Source: an uncultured Acidaminococcus sp. (GTDB lineage: Bacteria > Bacillota > Negativicutes > Acidaminococcales > Acidaminococcaceae). Taken from it: a DNA stretch of 64,000 nt. The stretch spans positions 1 through 64,000 of the forward strand of contig OMYF01000003.1 of the NCBI GenBank assembly GCA_900315205.1. The letters are read 5' to 3'. How positions within the stretch are numbered: the first letter of the stretch is position 1; every line of letters starts with the position of its first letter. Shown piece after piece: positions 1 to 9,069 of this stretch. The notes under the pieces were generated by a model, which was not told the origin of the DNA, searched no databases, and was given only the letters and a program-made list of their open reading frames with translations. Made by a program: the position numbers and the translations under genes.

Positions 1-172
1 CTGCGGGAACAGATTGTTCAAGCAAACACTGCGCATATCTTATTGGTGAATAACTATTCGATGAAAAGGTCTTGACCGAGAACTTGTTGACACATACGGT
101 GCACAGCCTGCGCGGTTTGAGACGGTATTGACCTTACTTGATTGTGATATGCTATAATAGCACGAGCTTACG
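1..172. other. AT-rich leader with possible end of an unseen gene
   Basis: One + frame is open from base 1 to a TGA at 73-75 (24 codons). It could be the 3' end of a gene that starts outside the window, but I do not recognise it and such a short open stretch may be chance. The stretch is visibly more AT-rich than the coding DNA that follows. From 128 on it holds the promoter of prmA. Confidence 0.25.
128..158 (+). promoter_or_regulatory. Promoter of the prmA operon
   Basis: TTGACC at 128-133 and TATAAT at 153-158, the latter preceded by TGC, giving an extended -10. The spacer of 19 bp is long, so the extended -10 probably carries the promoter. Confidence 0.6.
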
Positions 173-190
173 ATGAAAGGATGGAGCTGT

Positions 191-1132
191 ATGAAGGATC
201 AATGGCTGCAAGTCAGCATCAGGACGACCCATGAAGCGACCGAGGCCGTGGCGGACCTGCTTAGAGAAGCGGGTGCCCGCAACGGCGTGGAAATCGAAGA
301 TCCGCTGCTCCTGGAACAGCTGCGGAAAAGCGCTACCTGGGAGCTTTGCGATATCCCTCCGCAGACGGATGTGGAGGTCGTCACAGTGACGGCATATTAT
401 CCGAAGAATGAAATGCTTTCGGCCCGGCTGGACCGCATCGAGGAAGGACTGAAAGCCATCGAGGGGCGCATCGGTCCCTTCCGGTTCGGTCCGACACTGT
501 TTCGGGAAGTGAGCGAGAAGGACTGGGCCAATCAGTGGAAACAGTATTTCCATACGACAAAGATCGGGAAACACATCGTCATCAAGCCCTCCTGGGAGAC
601 TTACACCCCGCAGGACGGTGAAAAAATCATTGCACTCGATCCGGGCATGGCGTTCGGGACAGGGACACATGCCACGACGAGCATGTGCATCGAGCGGCTC
701 CAGGAACTTGTCACGCCGCAGTCGGATGTCTTTGACGTCGGCACGGGCAGCGGCATCCTTGCCATGACGGCAGCTCTCATGGGTGCCCGCAGCGTCCACG
801 CTGTCGATATCGATGAAAAAGCTGTGGAGATCGCCCGCGAGAACATCGCCCGGAACCATCTGTCGGACGCCATCGATGTGCAGGCGGGGAACCTGCTGGA
901 CGGGACGGAAGGGCAGGCGGATCTGATCGTGGCCAACATCATCGCCGATATCATCATCGCTCTGCTGCCGGAAGTCGTGGCAAAACTTCGGCCCCACGGC
1001 ACTTTCCTGGCATCCGGCGTCATTGCGGAGCGTTTTGCCGATGTGCGTGATGCTGCCGCCGCAAAGGGCCTTGCCGTAACGGATGTGCAGCGCCGCGCCG
1101 GCTGGACTGCCATCACTTTCAGAAAGGAATAG
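191..1132 (+). CDS. prmA: Ribosomal protein L11 methyltransferase
   Basis: The 313-residue product is a cytosolic class I SAM-dependent methyltransferase that methylates ribosomal protein L11. The N-terminal third is the L11-recognition domain. The glycine-rich SAM loop (DVGTGSGIL) and the following NIIADI motif in the second half mark the Rossmann methyltransferase domain, and length and order fit PrmA. I chose the ATG at 191 because AAAGGAT at 176-182 lies 8 bases upstream; an in-frame ATG at 173 has no ribosome site. It leads an operon with rsmE (3-base gap), mtaB and a HIT gene. dnaJ, a common upstream neighbour, is not visible. Confidence 0.93.
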   Translation: MKDQWLQVSIRTTHEATEAVADLLREAGARNGVEIEDPLLLEQLRKSATWELCDIPPQTDVEVVTVTAYYPKNEMLSARLDRIEEGLKAIEGRIGPFRFGPTLFREVSEKDWANQWKQYFHTTKIGKHIVIKPSWETYTPQDGEKIIALDPGMAFGTGTHATTSMCIERLQELVTPQSDVFDVGTGSGILAMTAALMGARSVHAVDIDEKAVEIARENIARNHLSDAIDVQAGNLLDGTEGQADLIVANIIADIIIALLPEVVAKLRPHGTFLASGVIAERFADVRDAAAAKGLAVTDVQRRAGWTAITFRKE

Positions 1133-1135
1133 GCC

Positions 1136-1870
1136 GTGTACCGTTTCTTTTTAGCTGAACCATTCGCACCGCTGCTCCGCATCACGGGCTCTGACGCGCA
1201 CCATATTTCCCATGTCCTGCGCATGAAAAAGGGGGAAGCCCTGCAGATCGTCAGCCTTGATCAGGTGGCGGCAGTCATGAAGATCACGGCTTTTGGCGAA
1301 GGCTGGGTCGAAGTGGCGCTCGACCATGAACTGACGGAGGCCCATGAACCGACGGTCCGGATCACCCTGATCCAGGGTCTCCCCAAACAGGACAAAATGG
1401 AATGGGTCATCCAGAAGGCCGTCGAGCTGGGAGTGACCGAGATCCTTCCGGCCATGATGGAGCATTCCGTCGTCCGGATCGATGCGGCGAAAGCTGCCAG
1501 AAAGACGGAAAGATGGCAGAAGATCGCCGAGGCCGCTGCCAAGCAGAGCAAACGGGATATCATTCCCCGGATCGCTCTGCCGGAACCGCTGCCGGCCATC
1601 CTGCGGGCCTGTGATGCGGATCTGAAACTGCTCCCTTATGAGGCGGAAGGCAGCCGGGGACTGCGGGAGGCGCTCCGGGCCTCCGGGGATGTCCGTTCCG
1701 CGGCCTTTGTCATCGGCCCGGAAGGGGGCATTTCGCAGGCCGAATATGCACTGGCGGCGGAGCTCGGATTTTTGCCGGTCAGCCTGGGGCCCCGCATCCT
1801 GCGGACCGAAACGGCTGCTCTTGCAGCGCTCAGCGCCATCTTATATGAAACAGGAAATCTCGGAGGCTGA
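1136..1870 (+). CDS. rsmE: 16S rRNA (uracil1498-N3)-methyltransferase
   Basis: The 244-residue SPOUT-class methyltransferase methylates U1498 of 16S rRNA on the assembled 30S subunit. Family marks are the N-terminal PUA-like segment (DAHHISHVLRM), the GLPKQDKMEWVIQKAVELG stretch, and the C-terminal knot with IGPEGG and LGPRILRTETA. The start is a GTG. Its ribosome site AAAGGA lies in the last codons of prmA, so the genes are probably translationally coupled. The prmA-rsmE-mtaB order is common in Firmicutes. Confidence 0.93.
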   Translation: MYRFFLAEPFAPLLRITGSDAHHISHVLRMKKGEALQIVSLDQVAAVMKITAFGEGWVEVALDHELTEAHEPTVRITLIQGLPKQDKMEWVIQKAVELGVTEILPAMMEHSVVRIDAAKAARKTERWQKIAEAAAKQSKRDIIPRIALPEPLPAILRACDADLKLLPYEAEGSRGLREALRASGDVRSAAFVIGPEGGISQAEYALAAELGFLPVSLGPRILRTETAALAALSAILYETGNLGG

Positions 1871-1878
1871 TACGATCG

Positions 1879-3192
1879 ATGAAGAAAATCAGTTTTTATA
1901 CACTTGGCTGCAAAGTGAACCAGTCCGACACGGCGTCCATGGAAAAACTGTTCCGCGATGCCGGTTATGAAATCGTGCCTTTTGACGAACCGTCCGATAT
2001 CTGCCTCATCAATACCTGTGTCGTGACGAATGTGGGCCAGGGAAAATCGCGCCGGATGATCCGGCGTACGATCAAACGCGAACCCAAACCCCTTGTGGTG
2101 GTGACGGGCTGCTATCCCCAGACGGCACCGGAGGAAGTGGCGAGCCTTGAAGGCGTGGACCTGATCGTGGGCACCCAGGACCGCGGGCGGATCGTCGAGC
2201 TCGTCGAAGACCGCCTGCAGGCAGATGAGGCTGCACCTTTGAACGATGTGCACGAAATGCCGAAGGGAACGGAATTCGAGGAGCTTGCAGCAGCAGTCGA
2301 TGAGAGCCGGGACCGGGCATTCCTCAAGATCCAGGAGGGCTGCGACCAGTACTGTGCATACTGCATCATTCCCTATGCCCGGGGACATCTGCGTTCCCGT
2401 TCCCTTGACAGCATCCGCCGCGAGACAGAGCGGCTGACGGCAGAAGGCTACAGGGAAATCGTCCTCATCGGCATCCACCTGGGCTGTTACGGCAAGGAAA
2501 ATCCGGACGGGCCCCGTCTTTCGGACGCCGTGAAGGCGGCTCTTTCCGTGCCCGGCGTGGCGCGCATCCGTCTGGGGTCTCTTGAATCGGTGGAAGTCGA
2601 GGAGGCGCTGCTGGACCTCATGATGCAGGACAGCCGGCTCTGCGCCCACCTGCATCTGCCCCTCCAGGCCGGCTGTGACAGGACGCTCAAAGCCATGCAC
2701 AGACCCTATGACACGGCAACTTTTGCCGCGCTCCTTCAGAATATCCGGAGCCGCGTGCCCCATGTCGCCATCACGACGGACGTCATCGTCGGTTTCCCGG
2801 GCGAGACCGAAGAGGATTTTGAGACATCCCTGCAGTTCTGCGAAGCGTGCGGTTTCAGCAAGATCCATATCTTTCCGTATTCCCGCCGCCAGGGGACTCC
2901 GGCCGCGGCCATGCCAGGCCAGCTGTCCAACAGGGAAAAGCAGGACCGGGTCCACCGTCTGGAGGCAGTCGACGCCCGGGGGAACGCTGCTTACCGAAAA
3001 AGCCTCACCGGTCTTGATTCGACCGTCCTCTGGGAACGGAGGAACGAAGCAGGCTTCTGGGAAGGGTTTACGCCCGGCTATGTACGCGTCTACTGCCGGG
3101 ACCCGCGGGAGAATCTGGAAGGCATCATCACTCCGGTCCATCTGGAAAATCTCTTTGAGGATGGCCTCCTGGGTGTTATAATAAATAATTGA
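1879..3192 (+). CDS. mtaB: tRNA t6A37 methylthiotransferase MtaB
   Basis: This 437-residue radical-SAM enzyme adds a methylthio group to t6A at position 37 of ANN-decoding tRNAs. It has an N-terminal UPF0004 domain with conserved cysteines (YTLGCKVNQ, INTCVVT, VTGCYPQ), a radical-SAM domain with the CxxxCxxC cluster at C155, C159 and C162, and a C-terminal TRAM-like segment. The GCKVNQ motif and the place after rsmE favour MtaB over MiaB. It starts 8 bases after rsmE and is followed at 18 bases by the HIT gene. Confidence 0.92.
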   Translation: MKKISFYTLGCKVNQSDTASMEKLFRDAGYEIVPFDEPSDICLINTCVVTNVGQGKSRRMIRRTIKREPKPLVVVTGCYPQTAPEEVASLEGVDLIVGTQDRGRIVELVEDRLQADEAAPLNDVHEMPKGTEFEELAAAVDESRDRAFLKIQEGCDQYCAYCIIPYARGHLRSRSLDSIRRETERLTAEGYREIVLIGIHLGCYGKENPDGPRLSDAVKAALSVPGVARIRLGSLESVEVEEALLDLMMQDSRLCAHLHLPLQAGCDRTLKAMHRPYDTATFAALLQNIRSRVPHVAITTDVIVGFPGETEEDFETSLQFCEACGFSKIHIFPYSRRQGTPAAAMPGQLSNREKQDRVHRLEAVDARGNAAYRKSLTGLDSTVLWERRNEAGFWEGFTPGYVRVYCRDPRENLEGIITPVHLENLFEDGLLGVIINN

Positions 3193-3210
3193 GAAACCGG
3201 AGGTGAAACC

Positions 3211-3546
3211 ATGAGTGACTGTGTATTCTGCAAAATCGTGTCCGGAGAGATCCCGTCCAACAAGGTCTACGAAGATGACAAGATCATCGTCATCAATGAC
3301 CTGAACCCTGGTGCTCCGGTCCATGTACTGATCATTCCCAAGGAGCACACGGAGAGTATCCTGACAGCTTCAGCGGATATCCTCGTCTATATCCAGTCCA
3401 AACTGGATGAGATCACAACGAAGCTCGGCATCAAGGAAAAAGGATTCCGGGTCGTAATCAACTATGGGAAGGATGGCGGTCAGACCGTGCCGCACCTGCA
3501 TGTCCATATCCTCGGCGGAAAAGTCCTGGGCTGGCCTCCGTGCTGA
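3211..3546 (+). CDS. HIT family (HINT-like) nucleotide-binding hydrolase
   Basis: A 111-residue histidine triad protein. The CxxC near the N-terminus (C4, C7) is the usual zinc pair of this subfamily. The catalytic triad H95-L-H97-V-H99 is intact. HINT proteins hydrolyse purine nucleoside phosphoramidates and acyl adenylates. A GGAGGTGA ribosome site sits 5-6 bases before the ATG. It is the last gene of the prmA operon; the stronger rpsU promoter follows. Confidence 0.9.
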   Translation: MSDCVFCKIVSGEIPSNKVYEDDKIIVINDLNPGAPVHVLIIPKEHTESILTASADILVYIQSKLDEITTKLGIKEKGFRVVINYGKDGGQTVPHLHVHILGGKVLGWPPC

Positions 3547-3637
3547 GCCCCGGGTGACACGGACCCGTCCGGCAGAATGGCCAATGCAGGCTGCAGAAAA
3601 TCATGCCGGTCCGGATGACAAGTGTTTCCGTAAGATA

Positions 3638-3667
3638 TTGACAGAAACTCGCTTTCTACGGTATAAT
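3638..3667 (+). promoter_or_regulatory. Promoter of rpsU-yqeY
   Basis: Consensus TTGACA (3638-3643) and TATAAT (3662-3667) with an 18-bp spacer, about 58 bases upstream of rpsU. Confidence 0.85.
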
Positions 3668-3724
3668 AGCTAGGTGTTATTTTAAACAACACTTCCCTAA
3701 TGTGACGTGGAGGGAGGGATATAG

Positions 3725-3901
3725 ATGACTGAGATCAAAGTTGGCAAGAACGAGTCTATTGACAGCGCTCTTCGCCGTTTCAAACGTGCTACGCAGAAGG
3801 CCGGAGTTCTCTCCGAAGTCAGAAAGCGTGAACACTATGAAAAACCCAGCGTAAGACGCAAAAAGAAGTCTGAGGCTGCCAGAAAACGTAAATCCAGATA
3901 A
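3725..3901 (+). CDS. rpsU: 30S ribosomal protein S21
   Basis: A very basic 58-residue protein beginning [19 protein letters not shown] and ending in a run of Lys and Arg, typical of S21, which binds the 30S platform near the anti-Shine-Dalgarno sequence. The ribosome site GGAGGGAGGGAT lies just upstream of the ATG. It has its own consensus promoter and is followed 20 bases later by yqeY, a frequent Firmicutes pairing. Confidence 0.95.
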   Translation: MTEIKVGKNESIDSALRRFKRATQKAGVLSEVRKREHYEKPSVRRKKKSEAARKRKSR

Positions 3902-3921
3902 TCAGTTTGGGGGCTTTACGA

Positions 3922-4371
3922 GTGGCTTTACGAGAACGCCTGCAGACGGACATGAAGGCCGCCATGAAAGAACGGGAAGCCGGCAGATTGAAACTGGCTG
4001 TTCTTCGCATGGTTTGGGTCGCTGTCCGCAACAAGGAAATTGACGAAAAGTGTACACTGGACGATGATGCTGTGATGGCTGTCCTGATGAAGGAAGTCAA
4101 GCAGAGAGAAGACACCATCGCGGAGATCAAGGACGCCAACCGTCCTGACCTCGTGGCAAAGAATGAGCAGGAAATCGAGATCCTGAAAGGTTACCTGCCG
4201 AAACCGCTGAGCGACGAGGAACTGGAAGCCATAGTCAAGGACGTGATTGCTGCTGTCGGTGCCAAGTCCATGAAGGATATGGGCAAGGTGATGGGAAGGG
4301 TGATGGCCCAGACCCATGGCCGTGCATCGGGGCAGAAAATCAACGCGCTCGTAAAAGGATTCCTGCAGTAA
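3922..4371 (+). CDS. yqeY: GatB/YqeY domain protein
   Basis: A 149-residue protein with the YqeY fold, related to the tRNA-binding tail of GatB. Marks are RLQTDMKAAMKERE near the start, the EIEILKGYLPKPLSDEEL segment and the GxxMGxVM C-terminal part. Its function is not well established. I place the start at the GTG at 3922: GGGGG at 3909-3913 lies 8 bases upstream and the product then matches the usual YqeY N-terminus. A TTG at 3907 would add five residues. Confidence 0.88.
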   Translation: MALRERLQTDMKAAMKEREAGRLKLAVLRMVWVAVRNKEIDEKCTLDDDAVMAVLMKEVKQREDTIAEIKDANRPDLVAKNEQEIEILKGYLPKPLSDEELEAIVKDVIAAVGAKSMKDMGKVMGRVMAQTHGRASGQKINALVKGFLQ

Positions 4372-4377
4372 AGATTC

Positions 4378-4424
4378 AAACCGGATAAGATGACTTGGAA
4401 CAGTCGTCTTGTCCGGTTTTGCTT
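4378..4424 (+). terminator. Terminator after yqeY
   Basis: A 17-bp stem (4378-4394 with 4403-4419, two G-U pairs) with an 8-base loop, followed by a T-containing run. It closes the rpsU-yqeY unit. Confidence 0.85.
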
Positions 4425-4467
4425 TATCCCGGATTTCCGGAAGGACTGCGGGCATGGGTGCAATCCA

Positions 4468-4497
4468 TTGTCCGGCCCGATACCGGCATGGTATAAT
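4468..4497 (+). promoter_or_regulatory. Promoter of the PPK2 gene
   Basis: TTGTCC (4468-4473) and TATAAT (4492-4497) with an 18-bp spacer, about 65 bases before the start codon. Confidence 0.65.
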
Positions 4498-4562
4498 AAT
4501 CTGATACACTGTATATTGCCTGGATCATAAGACTTCTTTTACGGGAAGGGAGTAGAGGTGTC

Positions 4563-6050
4563 ATGCTCGATAAAATCGATACATCGAAAAAACTGAGCAA
4601 AGAGATTTATTCCAAGAAATTTGACGAGCAGAGTGTCCGCCTTGGTTTTCTGCAGCGTTCCATCCGTGAGGCCGGGATCCCTGTCATCATCCTTTTCGAG
4701 GGTTTCCGCGGCGCTTACCGGAGCCTGCTGATCAGCAAGGTCATTTCTGCACTGGATCCGCGCGGCTACCGTGTCTATTCTTCGTCCAAGACAACGGAAT
4801 CCCAGAAAAAACTGCCCTTTTTCACTCAGTTCTGGAAAGAACTGCCGGCAAAGGGGCAAATCGCGATCCATCACAGAGCCTGGTATTTCCTGCGCAATGA
4901 ACATGATGTGGGCGATCCCGATGAGGCTGCTGAATGGTATCATGTGAACTTTGATGAGATCAACGGATTTGAACGGGAACTGGCCTGCGGCGGTTATAAA
5001 ATCATCAAGATCTTTACGCATATCACCCGGAAACAGCAGGAAAAGAACCTGGCAAAATCCGAAGACGATACGGCCAGCCGCTGGGAAGCCCTGACACCGG
5101 GCGGCATCGAAGGCATCGACTACGATGCGTACCGGGATGTCTACGAAAAGATGCTGGCAGAGACGAATACGATGTATGCACCATGGCACATCGTATCCAT
5201 GGAGGACCGCAGGGCCGGCATCTGTGATGTCATGGATGTGCTTGCGGCCGAACTGGAAAAGACACTGAAAAGCAGTTCTGCCGGCAGTAAGAAAGAGCAG
5301 CTCGCCTATGAACCCGATCCGACCGTGCCGGATATCCTCAGCCGGTATACGTGTTATCAGGAAGTGGACGAGAAGGTATACAGCGAGAAACTGAAGAAAT
5401 ACCATAAACGCCTGGCAGAGCTGCAGTACGAACTGTACAAGAACGGCATTTCGACGATTGTCGGTTTTGAGGGCTGGGATGCCGGCGGCAAGGGCGGTGC
5501 CATCAAACGGCTGGTCGCACCGCTGGATCCTCTGGGCTACCGCGTCAATCCCGTCAGTGCCCCGTCCCAGCTGGAAAACCAGTACCATTATCTGTGGCGT
5601 TTCTGGACAAAGCTTCCCGGCCCCGGTGAGATTGCCGTCTTTGACCGGACATGGTACGGCAGGGTCCTCGTCGAGAGAGTGGAACATTTCACACCCGTCA
5701 TGGACTGGAAGAGAGCCTATGAAGAAATCAATTCCATGGAAGCACAGTGGGTGAAGCAGGGCATCCTGGTCCAGAAATTCTGGCTCCAGATCGACAAGGA
5801 TGAACAGTACAAACGGTTCCAGGCACGCGAAAACGATCCTGCCAAGACCTGGAAGATCACAGCCGAGGACTGGCGCAACCGTGACAAATGGGATGCTTAT
5901 GTGGACGCCGTCAATGAAATGCTGTACCGGACGGATACCCGGCTTGCTCCCTGGACGGTCGTGGAGGCGAACAACAAGCAGTATGCGCGCCTCAAGGTAC
6001 TGGGCACCATGATAGACAGGATGGAAAAGGCACTTCGGAAAGAATCTTGA
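4563..6050 (+). CDS. Two-domain polyphosphate kinase 2 (polyphosphate:AMP phosphotransferase type)
   Basis: The 495-residue product contains two PPK2 domains in tandem (about 1-245 and 255-495). The C-terminal copy has an intact Walker A (G304 to G312, GWDAGGKGG) and the lid/Walker B segment FDRTWYGR. The N-terminal copy has FEGFRGAYRSLL in place of the P-loop and HHRAWYF in place of FDRxWY, so it looks catalytically dead. In characterised class II PPK2 enzymes this layout goes with polyphosphate-dependent AMP to ADP phosphorylation, so I infer that activity. It has its own promoter and appears monocistronic. Confidence 0.88.
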   Translation: MLDKIDTSKKLSKEIYSKKFDEQSVRLGFLQRSIREAGIPVIILFEGFRGAYRSLLISKVISALDPRGYRVYSSSKTTESQKKLPFFTQFWKELPAKGQIAIHHRAWYFLRNEHDVGDPDEAAEWYHVNFDEINGFERELACGGYKIIKIFTHITRKQQEKNLAKSEDDTASRWEALTPGGIEGIDYDAYRDVYEKMLAETNTMYAPWHIVSMEDRRAGICDVMDVLAAELEKTLKSSSAGSKKEQLAYEPDPTVPDILSRYTCYQEVDEKVYSEKLKKYHKRLAELQYELYKNGISTIVGFEGWDAGGKGGAIKRLVAPLDPLGYRVNPVSAPSQLENQYHYLWRFWTKLPGPGEIAVFDRTWYGRVLVERVEHFTPVMDWKRAYEEINSMEAQWVKQGILVQKFWLQIDKDEQYKRFQARENDPAKTWKITAEDWRNRDKWDAYVDAVNEMLYRTDTRLAPWTVVEANNKQYARLKVLGTMIDRMEKALRKES

Positions 6051-6156
6051 CAGCTCCGTCTGCAGTGGGGAGCGATGTTTTTCCGGCTGCGGGAAGATGG
6101 AATGGGACAGGGAAAGAAGCGCCTGACGGAGCGGCGTGTCCCAGGTGAGGGATGGT

Positions 6157-6969
6157 ATGGAAGAATTTGTCTTTAAGGAAAGTCAGGGGATCAGGATCGG
6201 GTATTTTCCCGCTTTGGAGGCCCTGGGGTTCGTCAACGGCTTTACATGCCGGCAGGGCGGCGAAAGCGATATCGTGCCGGGCACCCTCAATATGGCGCTC
6301 CATGTGCAGGACGACCCTCTAAAAGTTGTCCGCAACCGGGAAAGGGTGGCAGCAGCCATGGGATTTTCCCTGGACGCAGCTGTGACCTGTGCGCAGGTCC
6401 ATGGGACGGAAGTGGCCTGTGTGACAAAGCGCGACGGAGGCCGCGGCAGCAGGGAACCCGCCACGACGGTACCGGCTGTGGACGGCCTTGTGACAGAAGA
6501 TGACGGTCTTGCCCTGATGCTCTTTTTTGCAGACTGTGTTCCCGTCATCCTGGCCGATCCCGAACACGGGGCTTTTGGCCTTTTCCATGCGGGCTGGCGG
6601 GGAAGCGTGGGCCGGATCGCCCAAAAGGGCGTCCGCCGTATGGCAGAGCAGTATGGCAGCAGGCCGGAAGCCCTGACGGCTGCTATCGGTCCTTCCATCG
6701 GCCCCTGCTGCTATGAGGTGGATGAGCGGGTACGTGCTGCCGCGCCCGGGTATGAAGCCTGTTTTACACCGGTGCGGGAAAACCATTTCCTGCTCGATCT
6801 GTGGGAAATGAACCGCAGGCAGCTCATGGAAGCGGGGCTCAGGAGCACACAGATCCATACGGCACGGATCTGTACATCGTGCCGGCGGGACCTGTATTTT
6901 TCCCACCGTGCTGAAAAAGGCCATACGGGCCGTCTGGCTGCTGTCATTTTTAAAAAATCAAAAGCATAA
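6157..6969 (+). CDS. pgeF: Peptidoglycan editing factor / multicopper-oxidase-like purine nucleoside phosphorylase (YfiH/YlmD)
   Basis: The 270-residue protein belongs to the YfiH (former DUF152) family. Conserved ligands are visible in QVHGTEV, FFADCVPVILAD, HAGWRGSV and IGPSIGPCCYEV. Members have been reported as adenosine/purine nucleoside phosphorylases and as peptidoglycan editing factors; sequence cannot decide here. The ATG at 6157 has AGGTGAGG 6 bases upstream; a GTG at 6136 is in frame but has no better site. It begins the ylmD-ylmE-sepF-ylmH-type cluster. Confidence 0.9.
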   Translation: MEEFVFKESQGIRIGYFPALEALGFVNGFTCRQGGESDIVPGTLNMALHVQDDPLKVVRNRERVAAAMGFSLDAAVTCAQVHGTEVACVTKRDGGRGSREPATTVPAVDGLVTEDDGLALMLFFADCVPVILADPEHGAFGLFHAGWRGSVGRIAQKGVRRMAEQYGSRPEALTAAIGPSIGPCCYEVDERVRAAAPGYEACFTPVRENHFLLDLWEMNRRQLMEAGLRSTQIHTARICTSCRRDLYFSHRAEKGHTGRLAAVIFKKSKA

Positions 6970-6991
6970 GCAAAGGGAGATGGATGTTCCA

Positions 6992-7696
6992 ATGCTGGAA
7001 GATCAAATCAAAACTGTCCGGGCTAAGATCCGCGAGGCCCTGGACCATCGTAAGGAAGCAAAAATCACGGGTACGGATGTCACGATCCTTGCCGTGACCA
7101 AGAATCACCCCGCATCGATCGTGACGGAAACGCTGCAGGCGGGACTTGTCCATATCGGTGAGAACCGCGTGCAGGAAGCTATGCATAAACAGGAAGTGCT
7201 GCCTCCGGGTGGTATCTGGCACCTGATCGGCCATCTGCAGAAGAACAAGGTCAAACACGCGGTTGCCCATTTTGCCATCATCGAGTCCGTGGACAGTGCC
7301 GAGCTCCTGGCCCATATCGACAAGGCTGCCGCGGACCAGGGAAAGGTCATGGATGTGCTGCTGCAGATCAATGAAGCCCGGGAGCCGCAGAAGAGCGGTT
7401 TTTCGCCCGAAGATTTCCGGGCCGTCGTACCCACTCTCGGGACATATTCCCATGTCCGGGTGCGGGGCGTCATGGTCATTGCCCAGGCCACGGACAATGT
7501 TGAAGAGACGCGCCCTGTCTTTGCGGCCGGGTACCGTGATTTTGTCTTTTTGAAGGACGCCCTTGGGACGGATACCTGCGATATCCTGTCCATGGGCATG
7601 ACCCATGACTACTGGATCGCTGTCGAGGAAGGCGCCAATGAAGTCCGTGTAGGGTCGGCGCTCTTCGGAGCCCGGGACTATTCTCTGAAATTTTGA
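6992..7696 (+). CDS. YggS/YlmE family PLP-binding homeostasis protein
   Basis: A 234-residue single-domain PLP protein of the alanine-racemase-like fold. The PLP lysine is K37 in AVTKNHPA. Other family signatures are HIGENRVQEA, WHLIGHLQKNK and the C-terminal SMGMTHDYWIAVEEGANEVRVGSALFG region. It lacks the second domain of alanine racemases and is thought to buffer PLP rather than catalyse. The start is either ATG 6992 (chosen from homology) or ATG 6980; the ribosome site GGGAG at 6975-6979 is too close for the latter. Confidence 0.9.
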   Translation: MLEDQIKTVRAKIREALDHRKEAKITGTDVTILAVTKNHPASIVTETLQAGLVHIGENRVQEAMHKQEVLPPGGIWHLIGHLQKNKVKHAVAHFAIIESVDSAELLAHIDKAAADQGKVMDVLLQINEAREPQKSGFSPEDFRAVVPTLGTYSHVRVRGVMVIAQATDNVEETRPVFAAGYRDFVFLKDALGTDTCDILSMGMTHDYWIAVEEGANEVRVGSALFGARDYSLKF

Positions 7697-7736
7697 TCCT
7701 GCCGGGCAGGACTGTATGACAAGGAGCTTTTGACGC

Positions 7737-8261
7737 ATGAAATGGATTAAGGATCTCATCAGGAAATTCCTTTCTCTGTTCGGCATGGACCATGATGATG
7801 ATGACATGGAAGAGGATGCCTATGAGGAAGCGGAAGAAAATGAAAAGGTGGTCCCCATGTTCGGGGCCAAGACCTGGGATGAGCGGGACGCCCGGGGCAG
7901 CAGGAAGGATGCTTCTTCCTTCGGCAGACACCGGGACAGGGAAAATGACAAACTGATCTCCATGCCTCTTTCCCGCAATCAGGTGAGCGTGGTGGTCATC
8001 GAACCCATCAATTTCGATGAGGTCCAGAAGATGGCCGACTACCTGCGGAAGAATCAGCCCGTGGTCATCAATTTCGAAGACACCGATACGGATGTGCGCA
8101 AGCGCATTGTGGATTTCATGAGCGGCACCATCTATGCCATCGATGGAACCATGAAGAAAATCGGCCGGAATATCATGGTCTGCGCACCGCAGAACGTGGA
8201 TATCGACGTGGAGAACACGAATTACACAAAGGAAGGGGAGTCTGCTCCATGGGAGAAATGA
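7737..8261 (+). CDS. sepF: Cell division protein SepF
   Basis: The 174-residue protein anchors and aligns FtsZ at the septum. Residues 1-16 form an amphipathic helix (MKWIKDLIRKFLSLFG) that would bind the membrane. An acidic and charged linker follows to about residue 75, and a C-terminal SepF domain (about 78-165) carries VVVIEPINFDEVQKMADYL and RIVDFMSGTIYAIDG. AAGGAG lies 11 bases before the ATG. Its end overlaps the start of proC. Confidence 0.95.
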   Translation: MKWIKDLIRKFLSLFGMDHDDDDMEEDAYEEAEENEKVVPMFGAKTWDERDARGSRKDASSFGRHRDRENDKLISMPLSRNQVSVVVIEPINFDEVQKMADYLRKNQPVVINFEDTDTDVRKRIVDFMSGTIYAIDGTMKKIGRNIMVCAPQNVDIDVENTNYTKEGESAPWEK

Positions 8262-9067
8262 ATATGCTGAAAATCGCCTTCATCGGCTGCGGCGCGATGG
8301 GGGAAGCCATCCTGAAAGGCATCCTGAAGGCCGGCCTTGCCGGACCGGAACAGATCACTGCCGGTGTGCCCACGCAGGCGCGCCGGGAATATTTAACGAA
8401 AACCTACGGTATTGCCGCAGCGGCCCGCAACGAGGAAGCCGTGAAGGATGCCCGCTATGTCATCCTTGCAGTCAAACCCCAGATGGCCCGCAAAGCTGTG
8501 ACACCGGATCTTTGTGCGGCCCTTGCACCGGATGCCTGTGTCGTATCCATCATGGGAAGCTATTCTCTGGCTATGCTGAAGGAGCTGATCCCGGACCGGC
8601 CCCTCGTCCGCGTCATGCCGAATACGCCGCTTTCTGTCGGAATGGGGATGAGCGCCCTGACGGCGGAAGAGGGTGTATCGGATGAGGACCGCCGGGCTGC
8701 AGAAGCAATCTTTGCTTCCTGCGGCGAAGCCGTCTGGGTGGACGAAAGTGCCATGGAAGCCATTACCGCAATCAGCGGCTGCGGTCCCGGGTATATGTTT
8801 GTCGTCATCGATGCTTTGGCGGATGCCGGCGTCATGGCAGGGCTGCCGCGCAAACTTGCCATCAAGCTGGCGGCGCAGACCATGGCGGGCAGCGGAGTCA
8901 TGGCGCTTAAGACAGGACTGCATCCGGCCGAGCTGCGGGATCAGGTCACTTCGCCGGGCGGTACGACGATCGCCGGCATCAAGGCCCTGGAGAACCACGC
9001 GGTGAGGGGTGCTTTTTACGATGCCGTGCAGGCTGTCCTTGACAGAAGCGAGGCGCTGAGGAAATAA
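8249..9067 (+). CDS. proC: Pyrroline-5-carboxylate reductase
   Basis: A 272-residue NAD(P)H-dependent enzyme making L-proline from pyrroline-5-carboxylate. The N-terminal Rossmann motif IGCGAMGEAI and the C-terminal signature DQVTSPGGTTIAGI are both intact. The ATG at 8249 has GGAAGGGGAG 8 bases upstream and overlaps sepF by 13 bases; an internal ATG at 8264 is also possible. In Bacillus this position in the cluster is held by ylmG; proC takes it here. Confidence 0.93.
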   Translation: MGEMNMLKIAFIGCGAMGEAILKGILKAGLAGPEQITAGVPTQARREYLTKTYGIAAAARNEEAVKDARYVILAVKPQMARKAVTPDLCAALAPDACVVSIMGSYSLAMLKELIPDRPLVRVMPNTPLSVGMGMSALTAEEGVSDEDRRAAEAIFASCGEAVWVDESAMEAITAISGCGPGYMFVVIDALADAGVMAGLPRKLAIKLAAQTMAGSGVMALKTGLHPAELRDQVTSPGGTTIAGIKALENHAVRGAFYDAVQAVLDRSEALRK

Positions 9068-9069
9068 CG

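Noticed and set aside
4563-6050. The PPK2 gene as a duplicated or frameshifted gene
   Set aside because: Two-domain PPK2 with an inactive first half is a known class, so the tandem is normal.
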